62,939 bases of DNA from Methylococcaceae bacterium UBA7658 (lineage in GTDB: Bacteria; Pseudomonadota; Gammaproteobacteria; Methylococcales; Methylomonadaceae): the NCBI GenBank assembly GCA_002483425.1, contig DLHW01000002.1, positions 44,915 through 107,853 of the forward strand. The letters run 5' to 3'. The notes under the pieces are model-generated. The model had not been told where the DNA came from and did no database searches. It worked only from the letters and a program-made list of their open reading frames with translations. Made by a program: the position numbers and the translations under genes. How positions within the stretch are numbered: position 1 is the stretch's first letter; every line of letters begins with the position of its first letter. Of this stretch, positions 8,800 to 17,037 are shown piece by piece.

Positions 8800-9720
8800 C
8801 TAAAACAAAAAGGCGACTATCGCTTTCAAGCGGCCCTGTCCGATCACCGGAATAGCTAACATGCTGGTTAAACTTTCCAATTCCGGATTGTAGTTAGCAT
8901 TTTCTATGTCGCCGGTAATCAACGGCATTCCTGTTAGCCAGACGCGGCCTAAAGCGCCGCTGCCTTTCTCGACGCAAAGGCTTTCAAAAAGGGCGGCTAA
9001 TTCGTTATTGGTTTTACTATAGCCGGTTTGGCAAACAAGGCGGGAGTTTTCCGGCGTCCAAATCTGGATTCGTTTAGCGATGGGCGTGGCTTTTGCGGAC
9101 AAAAACGTCATCACATAGGTTCTGTTGCCGCTGGCGCAAATGGGGATGGCCAAGCCGGTTGTAATGCCTGCTTGGCGGGCATCAGTAGAACGGATAAATT
9201 CGCTGGCGTCGGCTATGTTTTCGATCAGTACCGGCATGTTCGATGCCCACGCTAGGCCCGGCAGGCCTTGGCCTTCAGGCAGTTTTAGCGTTCTTGAAAT
9301 GTTTTCGAAATAATCGAGGGTACCGTAATACCCATCCGTTATTTGTAATGTCTGAAGATTAGCCGGATCGTTACTCCACAGTTCGATTGCGCCGGCGTGT
9401 TCTTCGTCGTCGCCGCAGAAAAAGACGACGACGGCCAATAAAAATTCGCCGGAAAAAATAGGCAAGGCGATGCCGCATGTTAAACCGGCTTTTCTAGCGG
9501 CTTTAGCGCGTTTAAAGTGAGACGGTTCGAGCCGCGTCATGACGATGGGGTGTCCAGCCGCCCAAGCTTTGCCGGGCAGGCCTTCGTCGAAGGCGAAGTG
9601 TTCGTGTTCGCTGGCTGTTTTAAATTCGGTGAAAGATCCGTATAAACCCGAACCGAATTCCAGCCGGGTGCGTTCTTTGTCGGGAACCCAAATTTCAGTG
9701 ACTTTAATAAACGTTTTCAT
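8800..9720 (-). CDS. Protein of three tandem GAF-like domains
   Basis: A 306-residue soluble protein built of three diverged GAF-like modules (about 1-100, 115-210, 220-306). Each repeats the signature of a W-x-P segment, a Gly-rich turn, then LPGKAW / LPGLAW / LGRVW and a (M)PxxxxxI segment. GAF domains bind small ligands or sense redox state. There is no catalytic or DNA-binding domain. It starts 25 bp after the ANTAR regulator stop, so it is probably co-transcribed and is a candidate sensor partner for it. A function in nitrogen or energy sensing is inference from this pairing only. Confidence 0.8.
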   Translation of the reverse strand: MKTFIKVTEIWVPDKERTRLEFGSGLYGSFTEFKTASEHEHFAFDEGLPGKAWAAGHPIVMTRLEPSHFKRAKAARKAGLTCGIALPIFSGEFLLAVVVFFCGDDEEHAGAIELWSNDPANLQTLQITDGYYGTLDYFENISRTLKLPEGQGLPGLAWASNMPVLIENIADASEFIRSTDARQAGITTGLAIPICASGNRTYVMTFLSAKATPIAKRIQIWTPENSRLVCQTGYSKTNNELAALFESLCVEKGSGALGRVWLTGMPLITGDIENANYNPELESLTSMLAIPVIGQGRLKAIVAFLF

Positions 9721-9744
9721 TTTAGCGCACTTGTTGTAAACGGT

Positions 9745-10317
9745 TTATTTTAAAAGATCCGCCATCGCCAAGACATTCCGGGCCATTTCTCCCAAGGTGA
9801 TATTTCTGTCCATGGCAAGTTTTCTGAGCGTGTGATAAGCCTGGTCTTCCGAAAACTTCTGCGTTTTGATCAAAATCGCCTTGGCGCGGTCGATTTGTTT
9901 GCGGTCCTCGAGTTGGGTCTTGGCGTCTTCCAAAGCTTCTCGCAAACTTTGTTGATAGTTAAATCGAGCGAAGGCGATTTGAATGAGGCTGTCGAGCCGT
10001 TCACGTTTGAAATCGTCGACGATCAAGACAGAGACTCCGGCTTTAATGGCCTTGGTTATGGTTTCGGTGCAACCGGTTTCGGTGAATAGAATGACAGGGC
10101 AAGGATCGTGCAGATATAGGGTATTGATATCGGCGATCAGTTTTTCGGAAGGGCTGCCACTATCGATGATAATAAGATCCGGTTTCGATTCTTTGACTAA
10201 GGCGATAAAAGATTCAGGCCGGTAAACAATTTTTAAAATATCTAATACGGGGTTTCCTGCGAACTCGTGCTGGGTCGTACTGCGGGTGTTATTTTCAACG
10301 AGTAATACTTTTAACAT
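9745..10317 (-). CDS. NasT-like response regulator with ANTAR RNA-binding domain
   Basis: A 190-residue transcription antitermination factor. Residues 1-~120 form a CheY-like receiver with Asp52 (LIIIDSG) at the phospho-acceptor site, but with only one acidic residue in the usual pair (VENN), as in atypical receivers. A coiled-coil linker (~115-135) leads to an ANTAR domain (~136-188) with the RAKAILIKTQKFSEDQAY signature. Such proteins bind paired hexaloop hairpins in leader RNAs and prevent termination; the nrtA leader in this window offers a matching target. No NasS-type binding protein is encoded beside it; the neighbour is the triple-GAF protein. Confidence 0.88.
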   Translation of the reverse strand: MLKVLLVENNTRSTTQHEFAGNPVLDILKIVYRPESFIALVKESKPDLIIIDSGSPSEKLIADINTLYLHDPCPVILFTETGCTETITKAIKAGVSVLIVDDFKRERLDSLIQIAFARFNYQQSLREALEDAKTQLEDRKQIDRAKAILIKTQKFSEDQAYHTLRKLAMDRNITLGEMARNVLAMADLLK

Positions 10318-10619
10318 AGGTATTACGGTTTAATATTTCTCAGGTTTTTTTTATAAAGGCTATGCGAATAGTACTAAAGCTAATATTCATTAAGCCCTAA
10401 AGCAAAATAATTAAGCTAAGCGTTAATAGGCGGCATAACGCAATTAGATTGAATGTTAAACGGGTCCCCCTAAAAAAAGATGCGTCCTTGCATCAAAATG
10501 ACTTCCGGTATCTGTCCGCGAGGAGGGGTACAACTTAAGCAACACACAAAACTTGTTTACTTTGACCGTAACAGGAGATCTGAGTCCGCCCGATGATTTT
10601 TGTTATTAAGCCAATACGC
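10318..10619. other. Intergenic leader region upstream of the ANTAR gene
   Basis: About 300 bp without a gene. It contains the intrinsic terminator at 472-494 of this kilobase (listed separately) and AT-rich sequence likely to hold the promoter of the ANTAR-GAF transcript. Confidence 0.4.
10472..10494 (-). terminator. Intrinsic terminator with an A1/G4 hexaloop
   Basis: On the minus strand GATGC-AAGGAC-GCATC is followed by seven U residues: a five-pair stem, a six-base loop, then a U tract. It would end the transcript of the small gene at 10620-10778. The loop has A at position 1 and G at 4, the ANTAR target pattern, so it may alternatively act as a regulated attenuator ahead of the ANTAR gene. 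Confidence 0.7.
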
Positions 10620-10778
10620 TTAATCGCAGAAACCGGCGCGGTCATGGCCGTCAAAAACGCACTCGGAACTTTTAACCGCCGGCGAATTTACCGCGGTTAT
10701 TAAAACGATAGCAACCGCAAACAGGTATAAGGGTAAGACCGGTTTCTTAGCCATAACATTCGTTCGAATCGTTTTCAT
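10620..10778 (-). CDS. Small exported peptide with two cysteines (hypothetical)
   Basis: A 52-residue reading frame from the ATG at 10778, with AGAG about 8 nt upstream. It has a basic start (MKTIRTNVMAKK), one hydrophobic helix (LPLYLFAVAIVLITAV) and a short acidic tail with two Cys (SSECVFDGHDRAGFCD). It looks like a signal-anchored or secreted micropeptide. A terminator 125 bp downstream supports an independent transcript. I do not recognise a family, and at this length the coding call is uncertain. Confidence 0.4.
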   Translation of the reverse strand: MKTIRTNVMAKKPVLPLYLFAVAIVLITAVNSPAVKSSECVFDGHDRAGFCD

Positions 10779-11116
10779 GAGGAATCTCTGTGTAAATTTA
10801 TAGAAAAGAGCAGAAGCAATGCATCGATTTTGCAAGCTCTAGCGCTTACAGACATTTTTCAAAAGCTTTCGTAAATAAAAAAGCATTATCTGTGCCAATA
10901 ACTGTTTTTAATAAAAAATTTATACTTATTCAATAAAAACAATGAGATGTGGATTATTGCAAAAATCCGTGGTATTGGTGAAATTCACAACATGTGTTGT
11001 TTTTGTGCAAAAAATTAAATATTTGCACCAATTCAGGTTGGCGATTAACAGACAGTGCAAAAAAACAATTGAAGCCTTGATTGATTTTTACGTTTTAGAA
11101 CGGTAACGGTTACCCT

Positions 11117-12823
11117 TTAAACCCGGAACAAGGCCCCTAATTTCTTGCCCAATAAGCTACTACTGCCCATAATGGTTACGGCTAAAAATACCATCGCCCA
11201 GACGCCTAAAGCGGAGGCAACGTATAAGCCCGTGCCGATCAATTGGAATAATTCATAGATGGTTTTGGTGATGGGGTAATAATCTTCGCGTTGCGCCAGC
11301 ATCAAACCGTCGGAAACCTCCAACATGCTGAACGCAAACGCAAGCATGGCTCCCGCTATAAGATTCGCCGCGATCAGCGGCACGGTAATACGCCAAACGG
11401 TTTGAAAAGGCGAAGCACCTAGGCTGGCGGCGGCTTCTTCCAGGCTGACGCTGGTCTGCTGTAAGCCGGATACCGCCGAGCGCACCATATAAGGCAAGCG
11501 GCGGATGCTGTAGGCTATGACCAGAAAGAATGTGGGATTTGTCCTGACGTCGAATAGATTCAGCAGCAACGGGTTGTTTTTCACGGTTTCCAAATTGCTC
11601 AGATAAGCGCTGACGGTTAAGTAACCGAAAGCCATCACTAAGCCAGGTACCGCCAAAGGCAACATGGCGAGACCGTCCAGCAAGCTTTTAAGTTTTAGAT
11701 CGGAACGCACGACGACAAATGCAATCGTAATGCCGAAAATCGCATTGAACAAGACGGCTAAGAGCGAATAATTTAAGCTATTGCGGATGCTGCTAACGGT
11801 CATACTGTGGCCTAGCGCTTCTTTATAATTGTCTAAGGTATACACTATTGGCGTGACCGTTTTATACCAACTGCCCGGTTCGGCAACGCTGGTTAGGACA
11901 ACTCCGGCGTGCGGTAATAAGGCTAAGCTTATTACCAGCAAAAAAGGCAGCATTAAAACGTAACCTTTAATTCCTTGCACTTCGATTGCCTTGAATGTGG
12001 TTGCCGCTTTGCTGGTCATGGCAAAGCTATGCCGCCCGAAGAGATACTTGCTAGCCGTGTACAATAAAACGCTCGCGGTTAACATCACAAAGACCAGCGC
12101 GTAAGGAAACGGGTTCGAACCGATTTCTTTCAAGGCGTCGAAAACTTGCACCGATGCGCAGCGGGTGAAATTCATAATGAGGGGGGTGCCTAATTCGGTA
12201 AAGCCCCAAATGAAAATAATCGTTCCGCCGGCAAAGACTCCCGGCATAATCAGCGGTAACGTGATGCGGCGGAACGTGGTGAAGCCGGAACTGCCCATAT
12301 TTTCAGCGGCTTCCAGCATGGCATGATCAATGTTAGCCAATGCTGCCGCCACGTTCAAATACATGATGGGATACAACGACAACGCTTGCAGTAAAATCAC
12401 GCCGAGATAACGGCCGTTCGCCAGCCAATCGATAGCGCCTAAATTCAGCGCGGCGTTCAACGCGCCGTATTGTCCGAAGATTTGCTGAAAGCCGATAGCG
12501 CCCACAAAAGGGGGTAAAATCATCGGTACTAGCAGTAAGGCGGTTAAGAAACCTTGACCGGGAAACGTGAAGCGGTTAGCTATCCAGGCTAACGGCACGG
12601 CGATCAGAGCTGACAGAACGGTAGTGCCCAGACCTATTAGTAAGCTATTCCATAGTCCTTCGCGGTAGATGGGGTTTTTAAACACGCCGGTAAGATAAGT
12701 CAGTGTGAAACTGCCGCCGGTAAAAAAACCGCCCTTAATAACGCTAAACAAAGGGATTAAGAAAAACAGCAAATAGACCAGCATGACCACGCTGAAAATC
12801 AAGTAAGCGGTTGTACGCTTCAT
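11117..12823 (-). CDS. Iron-type ABC transporter permease (fused two-domain)
   Basis: A 568-residue inner-membrane permease made of two homologous BPD_transp_1 halves with about twelve membrane helices. The first EAA loop is at ~170-200 (LEAAENMGSSGFTTFRRITLPLI) and the second at ~465-495 (LEEAAASLGASPFQTVWRITVPLI). This duplicated architecture is characteristic of FbpB/ThiP/SfuB permeases for Fe3+, thiamine or related substrates. The gene overlaps the binding-protein gene by 4 nt (ATGA) and completes an ATPase-binding protein-permease operon. Iron is the preferred substrate because of the ATPase similarity and a possible Fur site upstream. Confidence 0.85.
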   Translation of the reverse strand: MKRTTAYLIFSVVMLVYLLFFLIPLFSVIKGGFFTGGSFTLTYLTGVFKNPIYREGLWNSLLIGLGTTVLSALIAVPLAWIANRFTFPGQGFLTALLLVPMILPPFVGAIGFQQIFGQYGALNAALNLGAIDWLANGRYLGVILLQALSLYPIMYLNVAAALANIDHAMLEAAENMGSSGFTTFRRITLPLIMPGVFAGGTIIFIWGFTELGTPLIMNFTRCASVQVFDALKEIGSNPFPYALVFVMLTASVLLYTASKYLFGRHSFAMTSKAATTFKAIEVQGIKGYVLMLPFLLVISLALLPHAGVVLTSVAEPGSWYKTVTPIVYTLDNYKEALGHSMTVSSIRNSLNYSLLAVLFNAIFGITIAFVVVRSDLKLKSLLDGLAMLPLAVPGLVMAFGYLTVSAYLSNLETVKNNPLLLNLFDVRTNPTFFLVIAYSIRRLPYMVRSAVSGLQQTSVSLEEAAASLGASPFQTVWRITVPLIAANLIAGAMLAFAFSMLEVSDGLMLAQREDYYPITKTIYELFQLIGTGLYVASALGVWAMVFLAVTIMGSSSLLGKKLGALFRV

Positions 12824-14541
12824 GACCGTTTTCCTTCTGCGAGCGCCTTGGCTTTAGCAAAGTTGAGTCTGAAATGTTTTATCCAGCGCTCCATATAGTC
12901 GAGCGGTTCTGCCTTACGATAATCGTCGATTGCCGAACGCCAGGTAAAATCGTCCGGCATAGCGCTAAAAATTTGCATGGCAAGCCGGTTATTTTCCACG
13001 CCGCCGCGCTGCTGGATGGATTCCCAAGCCGCTTTAAGTTCCTCGCCCGCATCCAGGCACATGGCTTTGATTAGATTACGGTGGATATTGAAATGATACC
13101 CAGTCCAGCGCTTGTGATAAGTGAAGTTTTTGCCGATTTCGTAAGGATTGATTGCCGGGTCGGCCAAGTTATCCGTTAAATGCGGACGATGTTTTGCAAA
13201 CGCCGCGTTAACCGGTACATTTCCGGACGGGTAGAAAGACCGGCGGATGGGTAGTCTTCTTAAGGCATATTTACTTGGACCGCCGGGTTCGCCCGCACGG
13301 TAATTCCATAATTTTTGGCCGGTTTCGTCGATTAAGAATTGTATAAACCGTACGGCTAGCTCCTTGTGCGGCGCACCGCGCAGTAAACTCACCGGGTCGC
13401 TACTGACGGAAGAACCGCCTTCGGGCGTTATGAACAGCATGCGCTCGGTGCCGTCCGGAGCGCGGCTGTTTTCGGCTTGGTAACGGCCGTAAAAATCGAT
13501 TGCTAAGCCCATCGCGGCATCCCCTTTGCTGACGTCGATAGGAACTTTAGTGGCGGAATCGGTGAAATAGCGGGCGTTGGCGCCGATTCGTTGAATTAAT
13601 TGTAAGCCTTGCAACCAACCGGCTTCCACCGTTTGCTGATAACGGACCGGCACATCGGACGGGATTTCCCAAGGTTTACCGCGAACTTGAGCATGCGCCG
13701 CTTCAAACCGTTCGATATCGTCATCGCTGAATCCAGCCGCGAGAACTGCTTGCCGGATTTTTTGCTGGATAATCATTTCGTAAGCCTTAGCGATGCTGCC
13801 GCTTTTAGTGGGGTCGGCCGCGCCGATTTGCCCTTTTAATTTAGGGTTAGCCAAGTCATCCCAACGGGACGGCGGCGCGACATCAAGTTCGATCAAGCGG
13901 TCTTTGTTATAGCAAATACCGAAAGTACTGACCGCCACACCAAATAAGGCCGGTGTGCGCCAAGTTTCGCCGCTGTATTGACGCGGGATCATCTCGACGC
14001 CGTTCTGCTCTAATAGCCCGGGCGGAGTCCGGTTTTCCGGCCAAGGCGCTACGGTAAATCCGCGTTGAAAAGCGTTACTGTGATCGTATTCTCCGCCGCC
14101 GAAAAAAACGTCGATCCCGGCGCTGAATAAGCCGGGGTCGTCGGTGGCGCGGAAAACCTTATAAAGCGAACCGGCTGCATCCTTGTCCGGTACGTAATGG
14201 CTGTCCGTTAATTGTTGCGCGGCGGATGCAGGCCAGGCTTTCCCCGAGTTTTCCCAAAATGCGCGGATAGCCGCGATAAACGAACTTTCCAAGTAACGCA
14301 TGATTTCGGCGGTGCCGCCTATTGCCCGCCAGTCGATTTTGACCGGTTTGCCGTACTGTTCCCGGTGCCACCGGCTAAAGGCTAGGGCAAACTCAAAGCG
14401 GATGGCTTCGCTATGCGGCGTTATAATAATCAACTCGGGGTCGTCGGTGCGCCAGTCGTTTATACCGGGCGCTTGCCGGAACAGAAAAGGCAAGACGACG
14501 ACCGCAGCGCCGAGGAGCAAGATAAGAAGATTCTTCGTCAT
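12820..14541 (-). CDS. Large ABC transporter substrate-binding protein, family 1
   Basis: A 573-residue solute-binding protein, much longer than the ~340 of FbpA/AfuA. The N terminus (LLILLLGAAVVVLPFLF) is a hydrophobic segment without a clear cleavage site, so it may stay membrane-anchored. Family 1 features follow: LIIITPHSEAIRFEFALAFS, an RAIGGT segment, a GGGEYDHS stretch, PPSRWDDLANPKLKGQIGAA (~230-250) and a late GDAAMGLAIDFYG. The family binds Fe3+, phosphonates or sulfate/polyamines. It sits between its ATPase (1 bp gap) and permease. The extra C-terminal ~100 residues are not recognised. Confidence 0.8.
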   Translation of the reverse strand: MTKNLLILLLGAAVVVLPFLFRQAPGINDWRTDDPELIIITPHSEAIRFEFALAFSRWHREQYGKPVKIDWRAIGGTAEIMRYLESSFIAAIRAFWENSGKAWPASAAQQLTDSHYVPDKDAAGSLYKVFRATDDPGLFSAGIDVFFGGGEYDHSNAFQRGFTVAPWPENRTPPGLLEQNGVEMIPRQYSGETWRTPALFGVAVSTFGICYNKDRLIELDVAPPSRWDDLANPKLKGQIGAADPTKSGSIAKAYEMIIQQKIRQAVLAAGFSDDDIERFEAAHAQVRGKPWEIPSDVPVRYQQTVEAGWLQGLQLIQRIGANARYFTDSATKVPIDVSKGDAAMGLAIDFYGRYQAENSRAPDGTERMLFITPEGGSSVSSDPVSLLRGAPHKELAVRFIQFLIDETGQKLWNYRAGEPGGPSKYALRRLPIRRSFYPSGNVPVNAAFAKHRPHLTDNLADPAINPYEIGKNFTYHKRWTGYHFNIHRNLIKAMCLDAGEELKAAWESIQQRGGVENNRLAMQIFSAMPDDFTWRSAIDDYRKAEPLDYMERWIKHFRLNFAKAKALAEGKRS

Positions 14542-14542
14542 T

Positions 14543-15643
14543 TTACGCCGTCAAAATAACCACGTCTTCGGGCGCGAATGTAATGCATACCGTTTGCGCC
14601 TTATCGCGCGCATTTCTGCGGGGATTTTGTTCGAGCACTTTAAATTCGCCGTCAAACGGTTTGCCGGCGGTTGAGGGTGCGGAAAATTTCAATCGATGTT
14701 GAGCGATTCCTCCCAAATAAAGCGTATCGAATAAGGTTCCTGAAAAGTTGTTTTTTGCAGCCGGCTGTGAATCGTGAATTGTAATCATTTCAGGCCGAAT
14801 CGATAAGGTTACGGGCTGATCTAAAGTCAAGCCTTTGCCTGAGTTTGGAGCGCCGGTAACATATCCGATGGTTGTTTGTATAACGATATGCTGAGGATCG
14901 ATTCCGGCAATACGGCCTAAGATAAAGTTACTCTCGCCGATGAATTCGGCGGCGAAACGGCTGTTGGGCTGACGGTAAATTTGATCCGGAGTCCCTATTT
15001 GTTGAATAAGTCCGTTATTCAATAGCGCTATGCGATCGGCGATACTGAGGGCTTCGGTTTGATCGTGCGTTACGTACACGGCCGTTAAGCCTGACGTCTT
15101 ACAGATCCGGCGGATTTCGCTCCGCATTTCCAGCCGTAATTTAGCGTCGAGATTCGACAAAGGCTCATCTAAAAGTAAACACCCTGGTTTAATCACTAAT
15201 GCTCGGGCTAAGGCCACCCTTTGCTGTTGGCCGCCGGATAATTGCCCCGGCTTATAGTTTGCCCGATCGGTCATTTTGACCAGTTCCAGGGCTTCGGCGA
15301 CTCGATGTTTGATATCAGGTTTAGCTATTTTGCGCATTTCCAATCCGAATGCGACATTTTCCGCGACCGTCATGTGCGGCCAAAGGGCGTAACTTTGAAA
15401 GACCATGCCCATGTCGCGTTCGTGGGGTGGCGCTTTTGTTACATCCTTGGCGCCGATAAGCACTTGCCCGGAATCCGGTTCATTGAATCCGGCAATACAG
15501 CGCAGTAATGTGGTTTTACCGCAACCGCTAGGGCCTAACAAAAAAAACAGCTCGCCTGGTTCGATCGATAAACCGATTCCGTCGACAGCTCGAACTTCGC
15601 CAAATACCTTGACCAGATTTTTTAAGGTAATTCCGGCAGCCAT
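14543..15643 (-). CDS. Iron-type ABC transporter ATP-binding protein
   Basis: From the ATG at 15643 a 366-residue ATPase. It has Walker A GPSGCGKTT, Q-loop FQSYALWPHM, signature LSGGQQQR, Walker B LLLDEPLSNLD and the switch VTHDQTEA, then a C-terminal TOBE-type regulatory domain (~245-366). This is the FbpC/PotA/MalK-like group. An in-frame TTG at 15724 would add 27 residues that do not match the family; a GGGGA motif 9 nt before 15643 and the possible Fur site upstream favour the shorter form. It is the first gene of the importer operon. Confidence 0.88.
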   Translation of the reverse strand: MAAGITLKNLVKVFGEVRAVDGIGLSIEPGELFFLLGPSGCGKTTLLRCIAGFNEPDSGQVLIGAKDVTKAPPHERDMGMVFQSYALWPHMTVAENVAFGLEMRKIAKPDIKHRVAEALELVKMTDRANYKPGQLSGGQQQRVALARALVIKPGCLLLDEPLSNLDAKLRLEMRSEIRRICKTSGLTAVYVTHDQTEALSIADRIALLNNGLIQQIGTPDQIYRQPNSRFAAEFIGESNFILGRIAGIDPQHIVIQTTIGYVTGAPNSGKGLTLDQPVTLSIRPEMITIHDSQPAAKNNFSGTLFDTLYLGGIAQHRLKFSAPSTAGKPFDGEFKVLEQNPRRNARDKAQTVCITFAPEDVVILTA

Positions 15644-15699
15644 GTTCAATCGTCCCCATTCGAATCCAATGCTTGAATTGTAACTAAATATTGCTTGCG

Positions 15700-15718
15700 C
15701 ATTGAGAATTTCATTATC
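15700..15718 (-). promoter_or_regulatory. Possible Fur box upstream of the iron-type ABC operon
   Basis: Minus-strand GATAATGAAATTCTCAATG matches the 19-bp Fur consensus (GATAATGATAATCATTATC) at 13 positions, including the first eight. It is 57 bp before the chosen ATG at 15643, where an operator would be expected. A hand match only. Confidence 0.45.
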
Positions 15719-16080
15719 GCTCAAAGCGATTTTGCGGTTAATTGAAAAAAATTATGGTCAAGCGGCAAAATTACATATCTATTTATTAGATAAATAAATA
15801 CATTTATATCGTTTAGTTAATTAAACAAATTACTTTAGGATAACTGCCAACTGATTAGTTGAAAGTGCTGCTGTCTTGTTTGAATTGATAAGCAGCTTTA
15901 TAAAATTTTGTTTCATCGAAACTTTCGGATTAAGGAATATTTGAAAGCGTCCACCTCGCAGGGATGGTATTAGGGCGGAGAAGCTTTTGCTCCGCCTGTT
16001 TTTTAACGACAGATTTCCTAAAGGAATCTCCAGTTTGTTTTGAATCAAGTTTACAAGCAATTTCTTTTTAAGGAGTGATT
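15719..16080. other. Divergent intergenic region
   Basis: AT-rich (15770-15835 is almost all A/T) with no gene. It holds the divergent promoters of the ABC operon (minus) and the EAL-like gene (plus). AAGGAG at 16070-16075 is the ribosome-binding site of the latter. Confidence 0.4.
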
Positions 16081-16950
16081 ATGCCTTTACAACACCTCAT
16101 CGATTATTTTAACGGCCGCTTCGGACAAGAACACCGTTCCGTGTTCCGGCCTTTTGTCTTAAAAGACGGTAAAGTTAGCGGACTATTCGGCCCGGTCAGG
16201 ATTAATAGTTTATTTTCGCCAGTGCGGGAAACAATGAACCCGACCGTTATCGCCGGACATATCGCGCAGATTGAAGTATCGACTTACGGCACTCAGCAAT
16301 TCTATGAAAATGAAATCGAATATCTGCTGGTCAACAATGAACAACAACCGGCTGGCTTGGAATCGATTATTAATTTCGACCGTTTATCGCGTACTGTGCA
16401 TATGCTCAACTACCTGACTTTATCCCCAGGACAAGGAACTTTATTTTTGGAGGTCGATCCTTTACATATCTTGGGCGTAAAAAAGGATCACGGTGTGTAT
16501 TTTGAGGAAATCATCGCCCAGTGCGGCTTTAAAACCCGGAATGTCGCCATTGTGCTCACTGTGTATCGGCACTATGCGCGCTATTACCAACAACTGCTGA
16601 ACGGGCTGAATAATTACCGGCGGCAAGGGTATAACATTGCGCTTAAATTCGATGATTTGTCCGAGGAAGCGGTCACTATCGACTTAATCCAGAAAATTGC
16701 GCCCGATTACACATTATTATCGGCCAAAATATTCGACCACCGGCGCGAAAATGCCGCGCTCGATACGTTTAGCAAAGTAACCGCCGCAACGTCTTCCGTA
16801 CAAGGGCAAAGCATTTTGCAGCAGGTTGATCAGAAAAAAACCGATTTGCTCGCCCGTAAAGCCAAGTTTCATTTCGTGGAAGGCAGTTATTACCGGGCGA
16901 TTGCCTTCGATTATTTGGGTAAGCTGGAAAAGACGGAGGCTGCTATTTAG
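16081..16950 (+). CDS. Degenerate EAL-domain protein
   Basis: A 289-residue protein starting at the ATG at 16081, five bases after a perfect AAGGAG; a GTG two codons earlier overlaps that site. The fold pattern follows EAL c-di-GMP phosphodiesterases: LFLEVDP at the LTLEITE position, NYRRQGYNIALKFDD at the RLRALGVRIALDDFG position, then IAPDYTLLSAKI at PVDYLKID. The EAL triad itself and several metal-binding acidic residues are missing, so it is unlikely to hydrolyse c-di-GMP and may bind it or a protein partner, as YdiV does. It stands alone, convergent with the metal cluster. c-di-GMP is relevant to the pga operon in this window, but no link is shown. Confidence 0.65.
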   Translation: MPLQHLIDYFNGRFGQEHRSVFRPFVLKDGKVSGLFGPVRINSLFSPVRETMNPTVIAGHIAQIEVSTYGTQQFYENEIEYLLVNNEQQPAGLESIINFDRLSRTVHMLNYLTLSPGQGTLFLEVDPLHILGVKKDHGVYFEEIIAQCGFKTRNVAIVLTVYRHYARYYQQLLNGLNNYRRQGYNIALKFDDLSEEAVTIDLIQKIAPDYTLLSAKIFDHRRENAALDTFSKVTAATSSVQGQSILQQVDQKKTDLLARKAKFHFVEGSYYRAIAFDYLGKLEKTEAAI

Positions 16951-17037
16951 TGTAAGTAACTAGGGCTTTTTGACGAGTTAGGCACAATTCGCATTTTAAA
17001 GCTTGTAAGTGGAGAGGGAATTTACTAAATGGGGGAT

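Noticed and set aside
11005..11030. Sigma-54 promoter reading of the TTGCACCA repeat
   Set aside because: The -24/-12 pattern TGGCAC-N5-TTGC is not matched with correct spacing on either strand.
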